From: Lepiota brunneoincarnata
Lineage: Eukaryota > Basidiomycota > Agaricomycetes > Agaricales > Agaricaceae
NCBI GenBank assembly: GCA_023014365.1
Contig: JAEBUN010000001.1
Coordinates: 3,782,001-3,846,000, forward strand
Direction: 5' to 3'
DNA length: 64,000 bases
Below the pieces are notes generated by a model. It was not told where the DNA came from and did no database searches. It saw nothing but the letters and a program-made list of their open reading frames with translations. The position numbers and the translations under genes were made by a program. Of the stretch, positions 43,169-56,644 are shown in pieces (within the stretch, counting starts at the first letter, position 1; each line of letters begins with the position of its first letter).

Positions 43169-43570
43169 CTACAAAATCTTATGCCATATGCTCAAAAATT
43201 AAAAGTTGCTGAAGCTGACGAAGAAGCGTCAGAAGCTGTAAGTGATACTAAAAGTGTCGGAAAGCATAAAGACAGGGTGATTGCAACCTAACAAGAAAGG
43301 GGAGGCTAACAAACGTGGAAGGTGGAGGTTGTGTGATTTTGCTGATGGAGCAGATGAGACTTGAGCAATTTTTGTTCCATATCTCCTTCATAGTGTGCAC
43401 TGAGAATATGTCTTCCAGATAAACAACCCATGAACCACTATGGCTTCTCGCTTTACAGTAAACTCAACTGTATGAGGATCAAAACGGTGAACAACTATTA
43501 ACTACTACTCCAACAAAACTTTCGCTGACCAATCCTGCGTTACAACCCAAATTGCGTCACAACCCTAACC
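43169..43570. other. Plavaka 3' flank; no gene seen
   Basis: Sequence between the Plavaka C-terminus and the channel gene. CpG content rises again from about 43440 onward, marking the right edge of the decayed island. Terminal repeats of the transposon may lie here, but I did not identify them. Confidence 0.4.
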
Positions 43571-46002
43571 TTGCAAAAGCAAGGTCTGCGCCGCGCCTCC
43601 GCGGCCTCTAGTTTACTATTGGATGATAATGATGATTATTGGTTACGATCGCCCGCCAAGCTGGCCCAATCCGAAACTACTCCACCTCTCCTCAAACTCA
43701 ACAGCATGGACAAACCCCAAGGTACTCGAAACACATCTGGATGCGCCACGCACGCAGTTCTTCACTATGGCAGTGCAAATCCCAAAGCAAAAACTGACCC
43801 GCCGTCCAAGGATCATGACTCCAAAGAGAGCCGCGCTCATAGCCATATAGAGCGCACTCTAGACGATCTGGAACAGGAGGATGAGAGTGATGAATATCAC
43901 CAGCCAACGTTAGTGCAAGTTCCCCACTGCAGTTCCGACGTTTCTTCGACTGTCTCTTGACTGTCTTTCCATAGGCTGTGGTGGTTCACCTCGACTGCAT
44001 TTCCCCTAATCGCTGGTACATTCGGGCCGCTAGCCAACTTGTTCTCAATCTGCGCCTTGGTTCAGACCTGGCGAGTAATAGTACCTGATGGCAGAGGAGT
44101 GTCTGACCCCCCATGGTACTACCATCATATTATATCCAGCAAGTTTTACTAACGAGACCTCGCAGGCTGCTGGCGTTGAACATTATTTCATTGGTCCTCG
44201 CCTTATCCGCTAATCTACTGCTATTCTTTAACTTCGCTCGACGAGTACCATACAAAATTGCCCAACCATTTACAATAGGCCTCTGGTACGTCCTCAACTC
44301 CACACCAAAGCCCATGGACATGTTTTAACTCTCAACCCCCTATCCCTTCCCAACCAGGTACCTCTCCTGCATACTCCTAACCGTCCCCCTCGCTCTGGCC
44401 CACACCATCCTCCTCAAAAACCACACCAACTACACCCTCTCCGAATCCTACTACTGCGCCCTCATCGCCGCCGTCCTCTATTTCATCATCTCCACCCTCC
44501 TCCTCTTCAACATCCTCGGCGCATACACCATCCACGCCTACCCACCCTCCCTAGGCTCCCTAACCATTCCACACCGCACACTCATGCTCCAAACCATCGC
44601 ATTCTCATGCTACCTCGTCCTCGGCGCAGGTGTCTTCTCTACCATCGAAGGATGGGGCTTCATCGATGGTCTCTATTGGGCAGATTACACCCTCCTCACT
44701 ATCGGCCTCGGTTCGGATTTCCCACTTAAACGAACTGTAGGGCGTATGTTACTCTTTCCATACGCCGCTATTGGAATCACGTCCGTTGGTCTGATCATCA
44801 CCAGCGTCCGTGGATTGGTGCTTGAGCGCGGTAAAGCGCAGATCACGAAAAGGCGGTTGGGGAAGGAGAGGGAGAGGTGGGAGATGAGTATGAACGGTGG
44901 TCGGGATTCGACTTCGAATCCCGATGGTGTCCGTCTGGTTTCTTTGTGTTCGTGTTTCCGACGGAAGAAATGGAGGTCGATGGCGGCTGACTTTGGAGAT
45001 GTGAAGGAACAACGGGTGTGGGGAAGAGAAGAATACGAGCTGATGCGGTATATCGAGTCAAGTGCGAAACGGTCTCAGGAGTATATCGCCTTGACGTTTT
45101 CGATTGTGGTCTTCGCAGTGGTTTGGGGTGGGGGTGCGATCGTGTTCTGGCAATGTCAACGTGCAAGTCCACCATTTATTATTTACCACTCTTGACCGCT
45201 CTCTTTCCTTCTTCAATTTAGCAATAAACTCACATCAAAGTATTGGAACACTTAGGAAGACGGCTGGTCGTACCCAGAATCGCTCTACTTCACCTATGTT
45301 GCGCTTTTGACGATTGGCTATGGTGATTTATACCCCTCGACGAACGCATCCAGGCCCTTTTTCGTGATATGGAGTTTGGTCGCGGTGCCGGCGATGACGG
45401 TCCTCATCTCTATCATGGGTGAGACGATCATCAAGTGGATTGAAGAAGCTACCGTATGGCTAGGGCAACGGTCTATCTTTCCTGAGCGCATAGAGAAGCG
45501 GCGAACCAGGAGGAGAAGAAGAAGTCACAAACGCAACGAGGACACTGCAACGGCCACAACAGCCCGTGCTAAAATTCACCCGGAACATCGACCAGGTGAC
45601 GCAGAAGAGGTAAAACAACACTCAGTGGAGGAGACCATAGATAATATTATCGTCGAGGAACGGGAGCGGGTGGAGCCGACACTGGCGGTGAGACTTACAA
45701 GGGAGATTACTCAAGTCGCAAGAGATGCGTCGAATAGTCTGCACCCGCCTAGGTATGAGTGGAATGAATGGGTGAGGTGGCTGAAGATGATGGAGGAAGT
45801 GAGATTAACCCTAGGGGAGAGCGTCGATGGTGCGACGCAGCGGAGGGGGGACGGTTTTCGGGAATGGACATGGTTGGAAGATCAGGGCCCTCTGTTTAGC
45901 ACGGCCACGGAAACGCAGTGGCTGCTTGGTAGACTTTGTCAATTGCTCGAAAAGCTTGTGTCAGAGAGAGGGGAGCCCATGGGAGGGAGGGAGAGGGGTT
46001 GA
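43571..46002 (+). CDS. TOK1-type two-pore outward-rectifier K+ channel
   Basis: Five exons, 43571-43908, 43975-44115, 44166-44285, 44358-45160 and 45260-46002, join in phase to 714 codons. Eight membrane segments are expected: four before the first pore (AGTFGPLANLFSICALV; LLALNIISLVLALSANLLLF; YLSCILLTVPLALAHTIL; YCALIAAVLYFIISTLLLF), then CYLVLGAGVFSTIEG with the first filter TIGLGSD, TM6 YAAIGITSVGLIITSV, TM7 YIALTFSIVVFAVVWGGGAI and the second filter TIGYGD with TM8 VIWSLVAVPAMTVLISIM. Both pore loops are intact. N- and C-termini are cytosolic and charged. Only fungi have this 8TM/2-pore design; it releases K+ on depolarisation. The start is uncertain: the ATG at 43571 or MDKPQG at 43706 (the ATG shared with the dead copy). 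The acceptor of exon 5 was chosen to keep frame (QHGWSYPESLYF). Confidence 0.88.
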
Positions 46003-46490
46003 CAAAGGAGAGATATTGAAAGGTCCCCCTTGTTTGGTGAGAAAGCCCAGGTAATACATTATATCACCCTCGAAAGCAGGAACAAAACTACAAGACCATA
46101 GGGGAGGATGAGGTCGAACCGTGGGGGCACCAGGACACAGCGCTCGATGTGGAAGCGGTTGTCCCATCATCCCCCGAACCCAAATTCAAACGAGATTTGT
46201 AAAAAGAAAGAAAGAAAAAACAGAGAGCAATGAACAGGAAATTAGGGTCCTTGGATGGGATGGATACCCCCTCCTCTTGATATAGGGTAGGCGCAAAGAA
46301 CCACGGCACCGCGGAACGTAAGGAGCGTGTGCAGATATTGAGAAGTGATTAAGGTTGGAGTGTGTGTCGAGTTATTCAGCTGGAGGGAATTTTTTTCTCT
46401 TGAAAAAAAATACAAAGAGTGGGGAGTCAGAAACGCGCGAGAGAGACGGAGGAGTTTGAAACGAATTTGTTGCAAAGGCGGCGTCAAAGG

Positions 46491-46775
46491 ACGATCTGGG
46501 ACAGGAGGATGGGAGTGATGAATATCACCAGTCAACGTCAGTGCAGGCTCCCCACTGCAGCTCCTTGATTGTCTCTTGGCTGTCTCTATATAGGCTGTGG
46601 TGGTTCACCCTCGACTGCATTTCCCCTGATGTTAGTGCATTTGGGCCGTTGGCCAACTTGTTCTCAACCTGTGCTTTGGTTCGGACGTCGCGAGTAACCG
46701 TACCGGACGGCGGAGGAGTGGCTGACCCCCCATGGTACTACCATCATACTATATCCAGCAAACTTTACCAACAAT
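46491..46775 (+). pseudogene. K+ channel gene fragment downstream of the intact gene
   Basis: Repeats the end of exon 1, intron 1, exon 2 and part of intron 2 of the channel gene (DDLGQEDGSDEYHQ; then GPLANLFSTCALVRTSRVTV), in the same position as the fragment at 12716-12935 after the dead copy. It is too short to encode a channel. Confidence 0.82.
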
Positions 46776-46789
46776 GCCCTACGGTATAT

Positions 46790-49700
46790 GAGAATGGGCC
46801 CTCGCAATAAATAGTGAGACTTACCAGGAAATAAAATACCTTCATGGCTGATGTTCGCTCTCGCTACCCCGGTGATATTGTCAGAAGGTAGTAAAGAAAC
46901 ACATTTTGTGTAACCAACCCAGATATACGTGATCTATAGCAACCGGAGCAGCGTCAATAATGGGATATAAGCCACAGGGAATAAATGAATATACCTCGTC
47001 ATTCAACGTCAAGACTAAAAATATTACCATGTCAACGTATCCTGGAGCGGGCAAGACCGAAGTGAGAGCTCACTCATATCCCACGAGTAGAAGACAGTCG
47101 CGGCAACTACCAGCATGCGTACGTTGGTTTAATCTATCATGAGCGTAGCAGAAAGTATAGGATTCACTAGTTGCATAGGCACCCAACCGCTGATAACCCA
47201 ACAAATTCACAAGAGTTGTCTGGTCGATTCAGAAAGCTTCACTACCATCCTGTGGTGATACCGGAGCCATCAAGCCCCGGCTTGGTGATTGAGGAAGCCC
47301 CAGGGTGTTTGATATGTCCAAAGTATGAATGTTCACAAAAGTAGAGAAGGTATCGGTCCTATCTGAAGCCGCTCTTCTGGTTGCCGACATCCCACTCCTT
47401 ATATCCCGGCCCATAATAGAACATCAGAGATTTCATGAAGAGTTTCTCTGCAGATGAATGATTGATCCGCATCACGATAAGTATGAGGGAAGCAGCACAA
47501 GAACATTTGTTCAACGAAAACAGTTATAGATCCCCTCATGAAGAGGGAAAGGGATTTCAATTATTGAGGCCTTCTGAAGTTGACGATCGTGACGAGATGC
47601 GAAGCGACCTGAGAGGGCGCCAACGTCAGGCGCGCCTACACTCATGCCGCCCGAGAACGGAGCAACTTGATGCAGCCAAAGACGGCACGGAACCGGAGTT
47701 TCACAGCCCGAAGGAAACAAAACCCGTACCCCGCATACCTGTGAGTCAGGTACCCGGATAATTAAATAAAGCCTATTCAAAAACTGGGAGAGCGACCAGC
47801 AACCAGGGAGACTCGAGATAGACAATATATATCGACCCACCAATAAGGACCAGCAGCGCCGGGGTACAAGGTTTACATTTAGGCGATTATAGTGGGAGTA
47901 GTCACTAAAGGCGTGAAGAACAAGATACTTCGAGCGCCGTATGGCGGCTGATGCCGGATGGTTCAGAAGAACTCCTTGGGCGTCGCATGCTATCCTCTTC
48001 CTGATGCGCTCTTGAGTTTCTGATAACCTTGAAAGCCAACTACAGCCACAAATGCTGCCGGCTACGTCGAAGTCATCTCAGGCCTCTTGAGCTTCTCAAG
48101 ATCGCATTTAATCACGTCTTTCCGTCGACTCAAGACACTCACATTCACATGCCAAAGGGTGATGTAAGGAACTGATTGGCAAGCACCACGATTTAAATTA
48201 AGCAAAGTATCAATAAACAGTGACGAATTCTATTTGCCACTATGATTCTCACCGCACCCATACGTACGAGAGCACAGCACTGGTCCTTCCCGGAGAGGTG
48301 TCTATCTTGAGGTATCTACGTCTATTATATGCCTGCCACGCCGGGAGCTTGATTGCTATCAAAGGAATAGAATAGACCCCTGCCTTCCAACTTTCTCAGC
48401 TCCACGCCCCCGTGTTGGGGATCATCGAAGCTGGAAGTTCTAAAGATTATAATGAGTTGCGTTGTCGAAGCATGATGCGGATTCGGTATCAGCGCCACTC
48501 AAGCTTTCTTATCATGCTTAACAACCATCGCGTTTTTTACTATCAATAAAATGCTGGCTGCGGTGGAAGATTTGCGAGAGTGAATATTAATGTGTACTAG
48601 TTGTGGCCAAGATGATTGTGGCCACCATGTGCGAATCATTGTGTTCGAGCCTTCGCTACTTTCGAATTCCGAAACGAACTCCCACTGTGTACGTGGGCGA
48701 CTATCACTCTGTCACTGCCAACAGCACAACGACGTAGCGCAAATCCAACACCATGACTCCACGTGTCGGCTCGACCACTATACAGTGCAACGACACGACG
48801 AAGCCACAAACCACGGAACACAATGAGTGAAGATCACCGTACTTGATTCCGTTACCCGTTATTCTAATGGCAATGCAAATCTTCAGCCAAGACCCCCTCA
48901 AGTCCGAGCTCTACGCAATCCCAGTAAACGGCCACTATCCCCTCCGGGTTCTGTTGTGTTCTAAAATACAACCCACTGAACGCTCCAACATTGGTTTCCA
49001 CTTCAACGTTACTACTACTAAGTGCTGAATGGGCCTGTCTTGTTGAAGTTGTATTACGCCGCTGACCCCAGTAAGGAGGACCACAGGAAAACATATGGTA
49101 TGAAGGACGGACGAGTTCTCCAGAATGATCATTATGAATCAGGCACAGCCGCTGGAACTTACTGGTGTTTTAACGAGTTATGCGAGATGATTTTCAGAGT
49201 ATTGATTTTACTCCAGGTTAACAAGAAGTTGCAATTTCACTGGTTGTGTTCTTTAGCATATATAATGACTGCGTAGTTCTCGAAAACCCTTTTACTACTG
49301 CGTTGACACTCTCCGCTCGAACTTTCCTCCTCTATGGCAATATTGTGTAATTATTGTTGCCCGCGATTCTCCGACAGCCGATCTCGACTATTGACACCAA
49401 TGGGATAATCAACGTTTCAAACGCTTTTTCTCAGTGGCTATGGTCTAACACAGTGCAGTGTACGTCGGACTAAGCCTGAGGGGATGGACTGAAGGGCTGA
49501 ACTTCAACAGAATCCCTACCGAGTCTGACTGATGCTCATAATCCCCGCTGGCTGAACCAACAATGGTGCGGAGTCTGACAAATGCTCCCCATCCCATCGA
49601 GCGCGAGCCACTCAACGCTTGATCGAGACAAAACACTTCTAGAATAAAAATCAGTGTGTCGAGGCTCTGAACCTCCGGTGAAGAAAACAGTAATACTCGC

Positions 49701-50265
49701 ACTGAACACTTGGTATGATTGTGACTTCGAGTCCCGCCTGATGCGTACCCCGCTAGCGCTAGCTCATCCGCTTCTACTCTGTTGGGTGTCTTATCACGGA
49801 ACTACCTATTCATTGGATTTCACTATCATGCTGTGGCAAAGTTAGGTGGTAAACGTGCTAGTTATGGATTTGGCGTGCACACAGCACCACATTGACGCTA
49901 ATGAGTGCTGAGCACATGTTTGACATTAACCCGACCTTCACCCCAAAATACAAACACCGGACGGTAAGCACATGGTCAGCAATCTGGAGACCTTGTCTAA
50001 AGCTTCCATTTGCTCCATGTCTGACAGGGTGCTTGCAAAGTTGCTAAGCAAAGAACAATGCTGAGGTTATGTTTGTCATGTCTGGCGCCTGATAGAAGTA
50101 GATGTATACCAAGATTGGATGACAATCCGCAGGATTTAGAAACACAGATTATTTCTAAACCTTATTCTTCCAGAGTCGGAGTTTGATATAGTCTAGATGT
50201 CCAAACTGTGGCCAAATATTTGATCAAATCAATAAACCAAATTCAGGTGTTATGTACCTGATTGA
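46790..50265. other. 3.5 kb without a recognised gene
   Basis: Open frames up to about 110 codons occur on both strands (for example 47462-47761 plus; 49022-49276 plus), but none has a family motif, a convincing splice chain or repeat ends. CpG content is normal, unlike the transposon island. Short hypothetical genes cannot be excluded. Confidence 0.35.
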
Positions 50266-51474
50266 TTGAACACTGATTTCCAACACACAAGCATGATGAG
50301 CTGGTTGGATGACGATATCATTGACATCAAAGAGTTTGAACATATTCAACATGCATTCCAACACCACCTCCAGTTGGTTGATGAAGAGGATGAGGAAGGA
50401 GCATTGGTGGCAGCAGCTTTTGTGTTATATGCAAGTGAGCAGGCACAACAGGCAGAACATTGGCGATATCTTGTATGGGCTGATCTCCTGCCAAATCCTC
50501 ACATGAATACTCCATGGCAACTGTTGTATGAGGGCAAGAACAACCGTGCCTTCATGACAACAATGGGATTTGACTCAACAACATTCCAATCAATCCTTGA
50601 CAATGGGTTTGAGACCTTATGGTCACACAATACCATTACATGCCCAGATGTCACACCCACAGCAGAACCACGCTCAACCAGATGATCACTGGAGGCTAGG
50701 GCTGTGCACCGTCACCGTATGCAACGGTTGTACGGCCGTCGTTGACGGGTCCTGATACCATACCGTTAGTGGCCAAAGGTATACCTCAGAGGGCCGTATG
50801 CCTTACAGGTTCAAGCCGTATTGAGCCGTAGGGTGATGGCCATTAACGGCCGTCGACGGCATGTACGGTTTGTTGCGATAGTATTTGTCAGGTTTGACAA
50901 TGTGATCCTGTTGGTTTGAAATTCACACGGCCACAAAGTACCCCATGGTTCACTTTTCATTGTGACTGCATATGATGTACCCGATATCTGCGCCCCGTGC
51001 GCTTTAAAACTAATTTCAGTCACCACTCCCCTTCATGCTTGTTAGCACTTGACCCTGCTAATGAGTTATATGGGATCCCATGATGGCTTGGTATTATTTC
51101 TCTTTCATTGGCATTGGTCATCTTCCTGGCCTCGTGTTGTATCTGATTAATATCTAGAACGTTGCACTAATGACAGTCTGACGAAGCATGTTATCTTGGC
51201 ACTATGTCAAGCCATCATGTTCGAAGATAAAAGGGAGATTGTGTAGCATCCAACGTTGCCAGTGTCCATCATGCAAGCCCATTCCAAGCTTGCTTCCACA
51301 GACGATTTCGTCTTTTACTACTCTGAAGGGGATGACAAGCCTATTGCGCCCAGTGGATCTAATGTTACAATGGCCGAGAAGCATAGTGGCTCAACTGCGG
51401 TGTCTAGTATGTGATTTTTTATTTCTTGTATCCTTAGGGAATTTATTGTTCTTTTAACACTAGATCAGCCTCGC

Positions 51475-53310
51475 TGAAATGCGGATTACTTTACGAGATT
51501 GAAAACGAAGTTTGTTAACAGGTTCGCTAATTCCGACTTTATAAGTTCGTGGGGGAGAGGTTGTCACAGATCTCCAGAAATATATTCAATTCTAGTGTTT
51601 TTAGGGTTTTGGTACGTTATTCTCTTAGTCTCCAACTAGACAGACAGTTGTTCTATCTGAATACAATGGGAACTTTTGACGGTCGTTGCTATATAATATG
51701 TTAACTAATATCTTCACGATTCGATAAGTCAGGCAAAACGCAAGCTTTTGCAATCAGTGAACCTCCGTAGACCTAGCAGACAACGTGTTCTAACGGGCCC
51801 TAGCGTACTACGTCCTTTTCTCTTGACAATACTGTAAATTTACACTACCCAGCGAGACAGGCTTTTGACAAGCTCCTGCAGTAAGTGTCTTTAAGCTAGT
51901 AGGCCTAGTGGACAGCGTTATCTAACGGGCCCTAGCGCACTACAGCTTCTGAACAAGGCAATAAAACTTTTATACTACTCAGCAAGACAGGCTTCTAGCG
52001 AGCTCCTGCAGTAAGTATCTTTAAACTAGATAGACCTAGTGGACAGCGTTTTCAACGGGCCCTAGCGTACTATGTTTGCTTCTCAATTAAACAGCTCTAC
52101 AATTCAATGGTATACTTCTGAGGCAAGGCCTCTAAGAGGAACCCAAAGAAACGGAAGTTAGTGAACTTTTCTACTTAAGAACCGAAGAGGCGTAGCAACT
52201 CGTATTCAGTTCTCGAGTCAAGCAGAAGGGTCTGTCAATATCTCAATCGTTTCAAAGGGTCTGGTTTTAAAGAGTATAACTCTTTAAGTCTCTGGTGGTC
52301 TTATGACCGAAGAAAATCGCGTAAAATTGCTTTATATTCTTATCCTAATCAATCATACAATCAGGGGGGGAAATAGGCAAGCGGTTTCTTGCCTCCCATG
52401 TAATTTACAGACGAGTTTTTATAACAATATACAATTAACTTATGGGTATACCTGAAACAAGCCTTCAGCTTCATCATTTTATTGTCTCCTCATCATTTAG
52501 GAGCATCATTCTAGGAGTTCCGATATCAGTGACATCAATTTGCTCTCAGGGACTTGCTCCCTAGGTGCCTGGCTATTTATATCACAGCCAGCCGGGTTAG
52601 TGAGTTTCCTCGCTAACGTTTATCTATTGGTTTTTATTTTATTCTTGGACTCTCCACACCTGAGCTTTTCAACCCTAATGTTCTAAAGTCCACTTCCATA
52701 GTCTTCAGGTAGTAGACTAACACTAGAATTAATTAGCTTATTCTATTCTTATCAATCTTCATTTTCTAGTTCATCATTTCTGATCTCTTTTTGTTTCTAT
52801 GAGGGGGCATCCTTCCCTGAGTACCCTTGGGGATACCCCCATTCAATCCCTTAGGTTTCAATATCATCAGAACCGTTTCAAGGGGACATTCTTGTCAGGG
52901 CATTCAGCTAATCCCTACATTCTTTTGTCAAGATTCACTCCCAGACCGGTTATTATGACTAGGTACCATCCGGATGACATAGGTGTTGTGACTTGTCTGC
53001 TTTCTAGGGCAGAGGCGAAGAAATGGGTCTTTTTGTGCAGTCATGAGTATCTTAACTAATATCTTAGTTAACACGGTATTGGATACAATGCTCGGGTACA
53101 TTCATACCAGAGTCATTCTTCCATAGCCTTGTCACCCATAAGTTAGTTAACATCACTTTTACTTGTCTGGGTGTTCTGGTTCTGTTTCTGAGATGTCCGC
53201 CTTCACATATTTTAGATAGTATTCTAAATCTCTTGCACCCAGTGTCTGACCATGGCCATATACTGATATTATTCAGTAATGGAGAGTTAGTTACTTTATT
53301 AGCTAGTGAT
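51475..53310 (+). repeat. 1.8-kb repeat module inside the hAT 5' region
   Basis: Inverted copy of 15105-16946. TGAAATG occurs at both edges (51475-51481 region and 53316-53325 region), a possible 5-7 bp target duplication. Internal tandem units of about 131 bp at 51767-52080 (CGGGCCCTAGCG, then GACAGGCTTYT and CTCCTGCAGTAAGT in each). Contains a G-run and purine tract near 52363. No intact coding frame; the longest is about 115 codons and lacks family signs. Class unknown: possibly an LTR-type or other non-autonomous insertion. Confidence 0.75.
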
Positions 53311-53372
53311 TTCACAAATGAAATGATTTTGTGGCGCAACATCGCATTCCACAAGTTGGACGTGGCGGAAGG

Positions 53373-56300
53373 ATGGCTGAAGCCCTTGAGTTCGAAAAGG
53401 CCGACGAGCATGGTAACCCCGTCAAACGTCCTGCGGCACGTCTACCTGGAAGGCCTTGGCGAGCCAAAAAACAACGCGCAGCTATGACAGCAATAGCAGC
53501 ATCTTCGGATGAGGACGATGATGATTATATGACCCCAGGATCCCAGGATTTGGAGTCAGAGTCTGCATCGAACTCTGGGAGCGATTTGGGTGATACTCTT
53601 CCTTCGAATGCTGAGGTATGCCGTTTGTTATCTTGTCTTTGCAGTCTTTCTAATGGTCCCTATATCCCAGGTTGCTGACATCCTGCCTTTGAAGACTGCT
53701 CCCACCACAGGACGAGGTGCTTCTGGAAAGCGCACGCGTTCTAATCATCCACTTATCATGAAGGACACCAAAGAAATTGCCGATGTTGGAAGTGGAAATA
53801 AGGATGTAAGTATCAAGCCAGCAAAATCAATGGTAAATCCCGTTCTAAATTCACTATGGTAAACCTATTCTGATGCATTGTATGGCAGATTACGGGAAAC
53901 CCGATCTATTATTTCTACGAGAATGTTGAGCGCAACGCGAACGGCAAGGTCGGCAATCCTGGGGACAAACACTACCGGTGTCTTCATGGGAACAAAAAGG
54001 TAATGACTATAATGAAGAAGATGAAGCATTCTCTTAACGGTGAGTTTATGCATGACGATCCAAAGAACCGCGACTCATCGATCCTGACAGGATTGATTGG
54101 AAATTTGAAACTGACTTCGACACCTATGTTCCGCCTTTATCTCGCGATGAAGGAGTCCTCGCCTGACAAAATCACCATGGAGGAGATTGCGATTGCCTCC
54201 AGGAAGAAGGTGCTTGATCCAGGTGCCGCATCAGATTTCTTGTGTAAACTGGAATCCAACAACAAGGACATCCGGCGTGCATTTGAGAGGCAGGCGCAAG
54301 CTGCTGCGGTAAGCTGACATTTTTGTACATCGACAACGAAGCTGAAAGATAGTCTTAAGGGCCCATGGGACCAGGAAAAGTTCGAGGATCTGTTGGCGAA
54401 GTGGATCATTGCAACTGATCAGCCGTTTTACACGGTTGACGAACCTGAATTTCGTGAATTGCTGAACTATGCACACCACCCCTTGCCAGACCTCAAGATT
54501 CCCCACCGCGATGCTGTGAAGAGGAGAATTATGAAGATGAGAGAAGACACCATTGAGGCGACAAAAGAGATGTTCTCTGTTGGTGACCCTCCACTGCTGT
54601 CTCATGCGTTGTCTCACTGCCTTGTACTAGACTAACGTTGAAGGGAAAATCAGCATTTCTCTCGACACATGGACTTCAAGCAACAATTATGCGTTCATGG
54701 CAATTATTGCACATTACGTCACGAAGGCTGGACAACTGGGTATGTCGTCATGCATTATTACTCATCTCGATTGGACTAATTCAGAGAACCAACTAGAAGA
54801 GCTCCTGATCGACTTCCGTGAACTCGAGGGTGGTCATACTGGGGCTAATATGGCCGAAGCAGTCTGGGAAACTTTGGTCCACTATGGTATCGAAAGCTGG
54901 GTAAGACATGATTCTACTTCAGCATAGTGACAATTTGGACATAACATGTTTTTCAGATCATGGCGTTTATGTTGGATAATGCCTCTAACAACGATACACT
55001 TGTTGGTGGGATTGTTGAACGTGCGAGGTGCCAAGGTATCACAATGGTTGCTGATTGGGTTAGACTCCGCTGCATGCCACACACCATTCACCTTGCTGCA
55101 CTCAAAGTATAAAAATAATGCCATTTTTTCGTAATACAAACCCTTATTCCTTGCACAGCTTCTTGAAGGCATTGGGGCAATTTCTGCTGCAGAAAGTAAG
55201 AAGGCGATGTCTCGCAGTGGAAACTATCAAGATTCTGTTACCGCGCCCCTGAGCCGTGCATTTGACGATGATGCTGTGGCACGCGACGACGAAGATGAAC
55301 AGGACAAGCTTTCGCTGGAGGTTGATAGCTCAAGTAGCATCCTTTCAGCAGTCGAAAAGGCAGGTATATTATTTTAATAGTATCCCTTGGCTCAACCCTA
55401 TATCATAGCTTCGAAAAATTGTCCGTGCGATACGCTCAAGCCCCCAACGCAAACAAAGTTGGCTTAATCAAGTGGCTCAATCCCAGCATGGTAACACCAG
55501 TGCAAGTGGTGTTCAATGACCTCTCATGTTAATCCTCAATGTGAAGACGCGATGGTCGTCCACACACCAAATGATGCGTCAGTCCTTGCATTTTTGTGTT
55601 ATCGTGGTTTGTGATTTTAACATCCTGGGATGAAGGTCGAGCCCTGGACTTCCAAAAGGATATTGATGATTTTGTTTTGAGGGGCCTCAATCGAGACCTC
55701 CGTGCCCTGGAACTCAATGAAGGTGAATGGACGGCTGTCGCCCAAGTTGCCAACTGGCTCAAGGCATTTCAATCCACAACAACACAGATGTCGACATCCA
55801 AGTGGCCAATGCTCTCCACAACTCACGCGATTTTCAGAGGCCTCCAAGAGCATCTATGACAAATCTACCACGATCTTCCAGACACCACGCCCAAAAAAAT
55901 TACCACCAGCCTCCTCAATGCCCACAAGAAGCTAAGTGATTATTACTATCGCTATGACCAGTCACCATTCTATACATGGGCCGCCCGTAAGTTTCTCCTG
56001 GCTATTTCCATATGTGAATGCTACTCACAATTGTACCTCTCTAGTCCTTGATCCCCGGATCTCCTATGAAGGAGCACGGGAGGATTATGTGGACGATCCT
56101 GATCTTCTTCGATACCTAGGATCTGCCAAGTCAATGCTCCATGACTTTTATGTCAGTAACTATGCTGGCCGCGCCCATCCAGTCGGCGAAACTACCAGTA
56201 GCTCTATGTGTTCCACGGCAGACGGCTCTCCCTCTAAAGTCAACTTCACATCAAGGTACAAGAAGAAAGATGATTTTCTACGTGATGAACTCAAGGAGTA

Positions 56301-56644
56301 CTTCAAGCTGCCACGCGAGGATTTCGATACTTGTCAACCGCTTGAGTGGTGGGTAGGACAATGAGCCCAGTTCCCAAACCTCTACTGTCTTGCTCGAGAT
56401 TTATTTTCAATTCCTGGTATGTTATCTCTGGCTCCTCGTCAAAATATGTTAATCCTGATATAAATTATCACTAGGCTTGGCCGTCGCGGTCGAGCGAATC
56501 TTCTCTGGTGGCCGTGATACAATCTCGCTGCGTCGTGCGAGCCTGCAACCAGGGATGATCCGCACATTAATGATGGTCAAGCAGCGCCTGAGGCTCGCTC
56601 GTGTTACAATTGACAAAGTCCTTTATATACTCACTTTACCATAG
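53373..56644 (+). pseudogene. hAT transposase with BED-type finger, one or more stops
   Basis: Multi-exon. The start MAEALEFEKADEHGNPVKRP leads to an acidic region, then a BED-like region (YYFYENVERNANGKVGNPGD, HYRCLHGNKK, 53900-54000). RNase H-fold core: ISLDTWTSSNNYAFMAIIAH, IMAFMLDNASNNDTLVGGIV, then LNVKTRWSSTHQMM; the C-terminal hATC dimerisation segment is AVAVERIFSGGRDTISLRRA followed by LMMVKQRLRLARV. TGA at about 56362 (after EWWVGQ) looks like a CGA-to-TGA change, and a second stop lies near 55517. Introns are short and GT..AG. A possible upstream exon at 51270-51406 is now separated from the rest by the 1.8-kb module. It probably was functional recently, since the framework is well preserved. 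Confidence 0.85.

Noticed and set aside
47462..47761. 99-codon plus-strand frame as a host gene
   Set aside because: Charged, low-signal peptide with no splice partners or recognisable domain; not enough to call.
51475..53310. 1.8-kb module as a solo LTR
   Set aside because: Edges do not give TG..CA ends with a matching 5-bp duplication; only a TGAAATG repeat is seen, so I left the class open.
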